Shown: piece by piece, positions 62,084 to 64,000 of the stretch | Position numbering within the stretch: the stretch's first letter is position 1 | Layout: the number at the start of each line of letters is the position of its first letter | Assembly: GCA_009668015.1 (NCBI GenBank) | Contig: WJYB01000002.1 | Coordinates: 186,001-250,000 of the forward strand | Reading direction: 5' to 3' | DNA length: 64,000 nucleotides | Origin: Enterobacteriaceae bacterium RIT714 | Lineage (GTDB): Bacteria > Pseudomonadota > Gammaproteobacteria > Enterobacterales > Enterobacteriaceae | Program-made: the position numbers and the translations under genes | The notes under the pieces: model-generated | Told to the model about the DNA's origin: nothing | Databases searched by the model: none | What the model saw: the letters and a program-made list of their open reading frames with translations, nothing else

Positions 62084-63601
62084 TTACTCCTTTACCTGGC
62101 GAACGGTGTCGATCACGCTGCCGTCGCGATAGCGGATCACCCCGACAATTTTGTCGGTAAATTCGATAGGTTTTGGCATCCCGGTCAGCGACACCGCCCG
62201 CGTATAAAGCGCGTCGATATCGACAATTTTCAGCCCGGCCGCCGTCAGACGCTCGCGTATTTCCGGGCGAGCCGGGTTCACCGCAATGCCGTGATCGGTC
62301 ACCAGCACATCAATGCTCTCACCCGGCGTTAAGCGGGTGGTAACGCGTTTCACTACCGTCGGAATACGGCTACGCAGCAGCGGCGCGACGACAATAGTCA
62401 GATTGGCCGCCGCCGCCACATCGCAATGCCCGCCAGAGGCGCCGCGCATCACGCCGTCAGAACCGGTAATCACGTTAACGTTGAAATCGACGTCAATCTC
62501 CAGCGCGCTCAAAATCACCACATCAAGCTGGTCGCAGCTGGCGGCCTTGCTGCCCGGATTGGCGTACACGTTGGTTGAGATCTCCACATGGTTCGGGTTA
62601 CGCGCCAGCGAAGCGGCCGCCTGGCCGTCAAAACACTGGGTATCGAGCAGTTTTTCGATCAACCCTTTTTCGTGCAGATCCACCAGGCTACCGGTGATCC
62701 CGCCCAACGCAAAACGCGCTTTTATGCCGCTACGCGCCATTTTTTCGCCCATAAAACGGGTGCAGGCGGTGGCCGCGGCGCCGGATCCGGTCTGCATTGA
62801 GAATCCGTTTTTGAAGTAGCCCGAATGCTCAATCACCTCCGCCGCATCGCGAGCGATCATCAATTCACGCGGATTGCTGGTGACGCGCGCCGCCCCGACG
62901 CTGATTTTTGCCGGATCGCCCACGCTCTCCACTTGGACGACAAAGTCCACCTGATCCTGTACCAGGCTGGCGGGCATATTGGGAAACGGCACCAGCGCTT
63001 CCGTCAGCAGCACCACCTTACGGGCAAAGTGGGCATCAACCATCGCATAGCCCAGCGAACCGCAGCAGGAGGCGCCGTGCGTACCGTTGGCATTACCAAA
63101 CTCATCGCTGCACGGTACGCCGAGAAACGCCACGTCGATATTCAGCTCGCCATCCTGCAATAACTTCACGCGACCGCCGTGGGAGTGGATTTGCACCGGC
63201 TCGTCCATCAGGCCATGGGAGATGGCATCCGCCAGCTTGCCGCGCATGCCGGAGGTGTAAATGCGTGCGATCACGCCGCTTTCGATATGTTCGATCAGCG
63301 CGTCATTACAGGTCATCAGCGAGCTGGACGCCAGGGTCAGATTCTTAAAGCCCATCTTCGCCAGCAGCGCGACGACGTTGTTGATCACCCGGTCGCCCTC
63401 GCGAAAGGCGTGATGAAATGAAATGGTCATCCCGTCCTGCAAACCGCTTCGCACAACGGCATCTTCCAGCGATTCGCACAGTTTACGGTGCTGTTTTGTC
63501 CCGGCGTCAGCCAGCCACGGGGTCGCGCTGTGGGCGCTATCAAACGGTTTTAAATCCCGCAAATGGGGAAAGTTAACGTGGAGCAGTTCTGTCTGATTCA
63601 T
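62084..63601 (-). CDS. citF: Citrate lyase alpha subunit (citrate:acetyl-ACP transferase)
   Basis: CitF exchanges the acetyl group on the acyl carrier for citrate, so that CitE can split the citryl-ACP to oxaloacetate and regenerate acetyl-ACP. It has 505 residues, as expected (510 in E. coli). Recognisable blocks are GLQDGMTISFHHAFREGD (about 54-71), TLASSSL, IHSHGGRVKLLQDGELNIDVAFLG-type sequence, ALEIDVDFNVNVITGSDG and VTDHGIAVNPARPE. It starts after AAGGAT, nine bases beyond the citE stop. Confidence 0.96.
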   Translation of the reverse strand: MNQTELLHVNFPHLRDLKPFDSAHSATPWLADAGTKQHRKLCESLEDAVVRSGLQDGMTISFHHAFREGDRVINNVVALLAKMGFKNLTLASSSLMTCNDALIEHIESGVIARIYTSGMRGKLADAISHGLMDEPVQIHSHGGRVKLLQDGELNIDVAFLGVPCSDEFGNANGTHGASCCGSLGYAMVDAHFARKVVLLTEALVPFPNMPASLVQDQVDFVVQVESVGDPAKISVGAARVTSNPRELMIARDAAEVIEHSGYFKNGFSMQTGSGAAATACTRFMGEKMARSGIKARFALGGITGSLVDLHEKGLIEKLLDTQCFDGQAAASLARNPNHVEISTNVYANPGSKAASCDQLDVVILSALEIDVDFNVNVITGSDGVMRGASGGHCDVAAAANLTIVVAPLLRSRIPTVVKRVTTRLTPGESIDVLVTDHGIAVNPARPEIRERLTAAGLKIVDIDALYTRAVSLTGMPKPIEFTDKIVGVIRYRDGSVIDTVRQVKE

Positions 63602-63610
63602 TTTTTATCC

Positions 63611-64000
63611 TTAACGACGCACGCCGGAGGCAGCCGCGCGTTCCAGCACCATCTGCGCGTGGTTAATAATCGGGGCATCCACCATTTTGCCGTTGAGCGA
63701 CACCACGCCCAGGCCGTTGCGTTCGCCCTCTTCCGCGGCTTCGATCACCCGTTTTGCATGATCCACTTCGTGCTGAGTTGGCGCATAGGCGTTATGCAGG
63801 AGATCTATCTGGCGCGGGTTAACCAACGATTTACCGTTAAAGCCCATCTTGCGGATCAATTCGACTTCGCGCAGGAATCCGGCTTCATCGTTTACGTCGG
63901 ACCACACCACGTCAAAGGCGTCGATCCCGGCGGCGCGTGCGGCGTGCAGCACCGCACAGCGGGCATAAAACAGCTCGGTGCCATCGCCGCGTTCGGTTTG
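63611..64000 (-). CDS. citE: Citrate lyase beta subunit, C-terminal part
   Basis: CitE is citryl-ACP lyase. Only the last 129 codons are inside the window; the start lies beyond position 64000. The visible part begins [18 protein letters not shown] and includes [17 protein letters not shown] and [13 protein letters not shown], all typical of the HpcH/CitE family. Order citE-citF-citX-citG matches the citCDEFXG operon, so citD and citC should lie just outside. Confidence 0.95.
   Translation of the reverse strand, partial: QTERGDGTELFYARCAVLHAARAAGIDAFDVVWSDVNDEAGFLREVELIRKMGFNGKSLVNPRQIDLLHNAYAPTQHEVDHAKRVIEAAEEGERNGLGVVSLNGKMVDAPIINHAQMVLERAAASGVRR

Overview
The window is chromosomal DNA of a member of the Enterobacteriaceae (Enterobacter/Lelliottia/Citrobacter-like; species not resolvable from sequence alone). 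Almost every gene has an obvious E. coli counterpart and the order follows the E. coli prfB-recJ-dsbC to mltC-nupG segment closely: RF2, glycine cleavage, ubiquinone hydroxylases, 6S RNA, serA/rpiA/argP, the epd-pgk-fbaA and tktA sugar-phosphate genes, speAB, metK, galP, gshB, mutY. There are no tRNA or rRNA genes, no transposase, no prophage and no CRISPR array.

Layout. 1-8.3 kb: prfB (3' end outside the window, with its frameshift signal), recJ, dsbC, xerD, fldB, cptA-sdhE, ygfZ, trhA, yqfB. 8.3-11.6 kb: an RpiR-type regulator next to bglA, a 26-bp tandem repeat array, ygfF. 11.7-20.9 kb: gcvTHP and the ygfB-pepP-ubiH-ubiI cluster, all on the minus strand. 21-28 kb: zapA, 6S RNA, fau, serA, rpiA, argP, yggE, argO, mscS. 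28-38.5 kb: fbaA, pgk, epd, tktA, loiP, speB, speA, yqgB. 39-46.5 kb: metK, galP, sprT, endA, rsmE, gshB, yqgE, ruvX on the plus strand. 46.6-49.6 kb: a divergent pair that I do not recall from E. coli at this position, an IclR-type regulator and a 752-residue flavoprotein with a likely C-terminal carbohydrate-binding-like beta-sandwich. 49.6-60.7 kb: yggR, yggSTU-rdgB-hemW, a DUF559 gene where E. coli has yggM-ansB, yggN, yggL, trmB, mutY, yggX, mltC, nupG. 60.7-64 kb: the distal part (citE', citF, citX, citG) of a citrate lyase operon that enters from the right edge.

How the genes work together. Much of the window is core metabolism: serine, glycine and one-carbon supply (serA, gcvTHP, fau, ygfZ, metK), triose and pentose phosphate interconversion (epd, pgk, fbaA, tktA, rpiA), polyamines from arginine (speA, speB), the arginine exporter argO beside its activator argP, and ubiquinone synthesis. 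Recognisable control sites include the RF2 frameshift, a PurR box before gcvT, GalR operators and a CRP site before galP, CRP/CytR-type sites before nupG, and many intrinsic terminators.

The least ordinary parts are intergenic: at least 13 copies of a CCCTCTCC/GGAGAGGG palindrome with a GGTGAGGG tail, two of which flank a 26-bp tandem array, and three of which lie in or beside a 153-bp tandem duplication that left a second, orphan copy of the yggN 3' end. The best candidate for undescribed biochemistry is the IclR-flavoprotein divergon at 46.6-49.6 kb.
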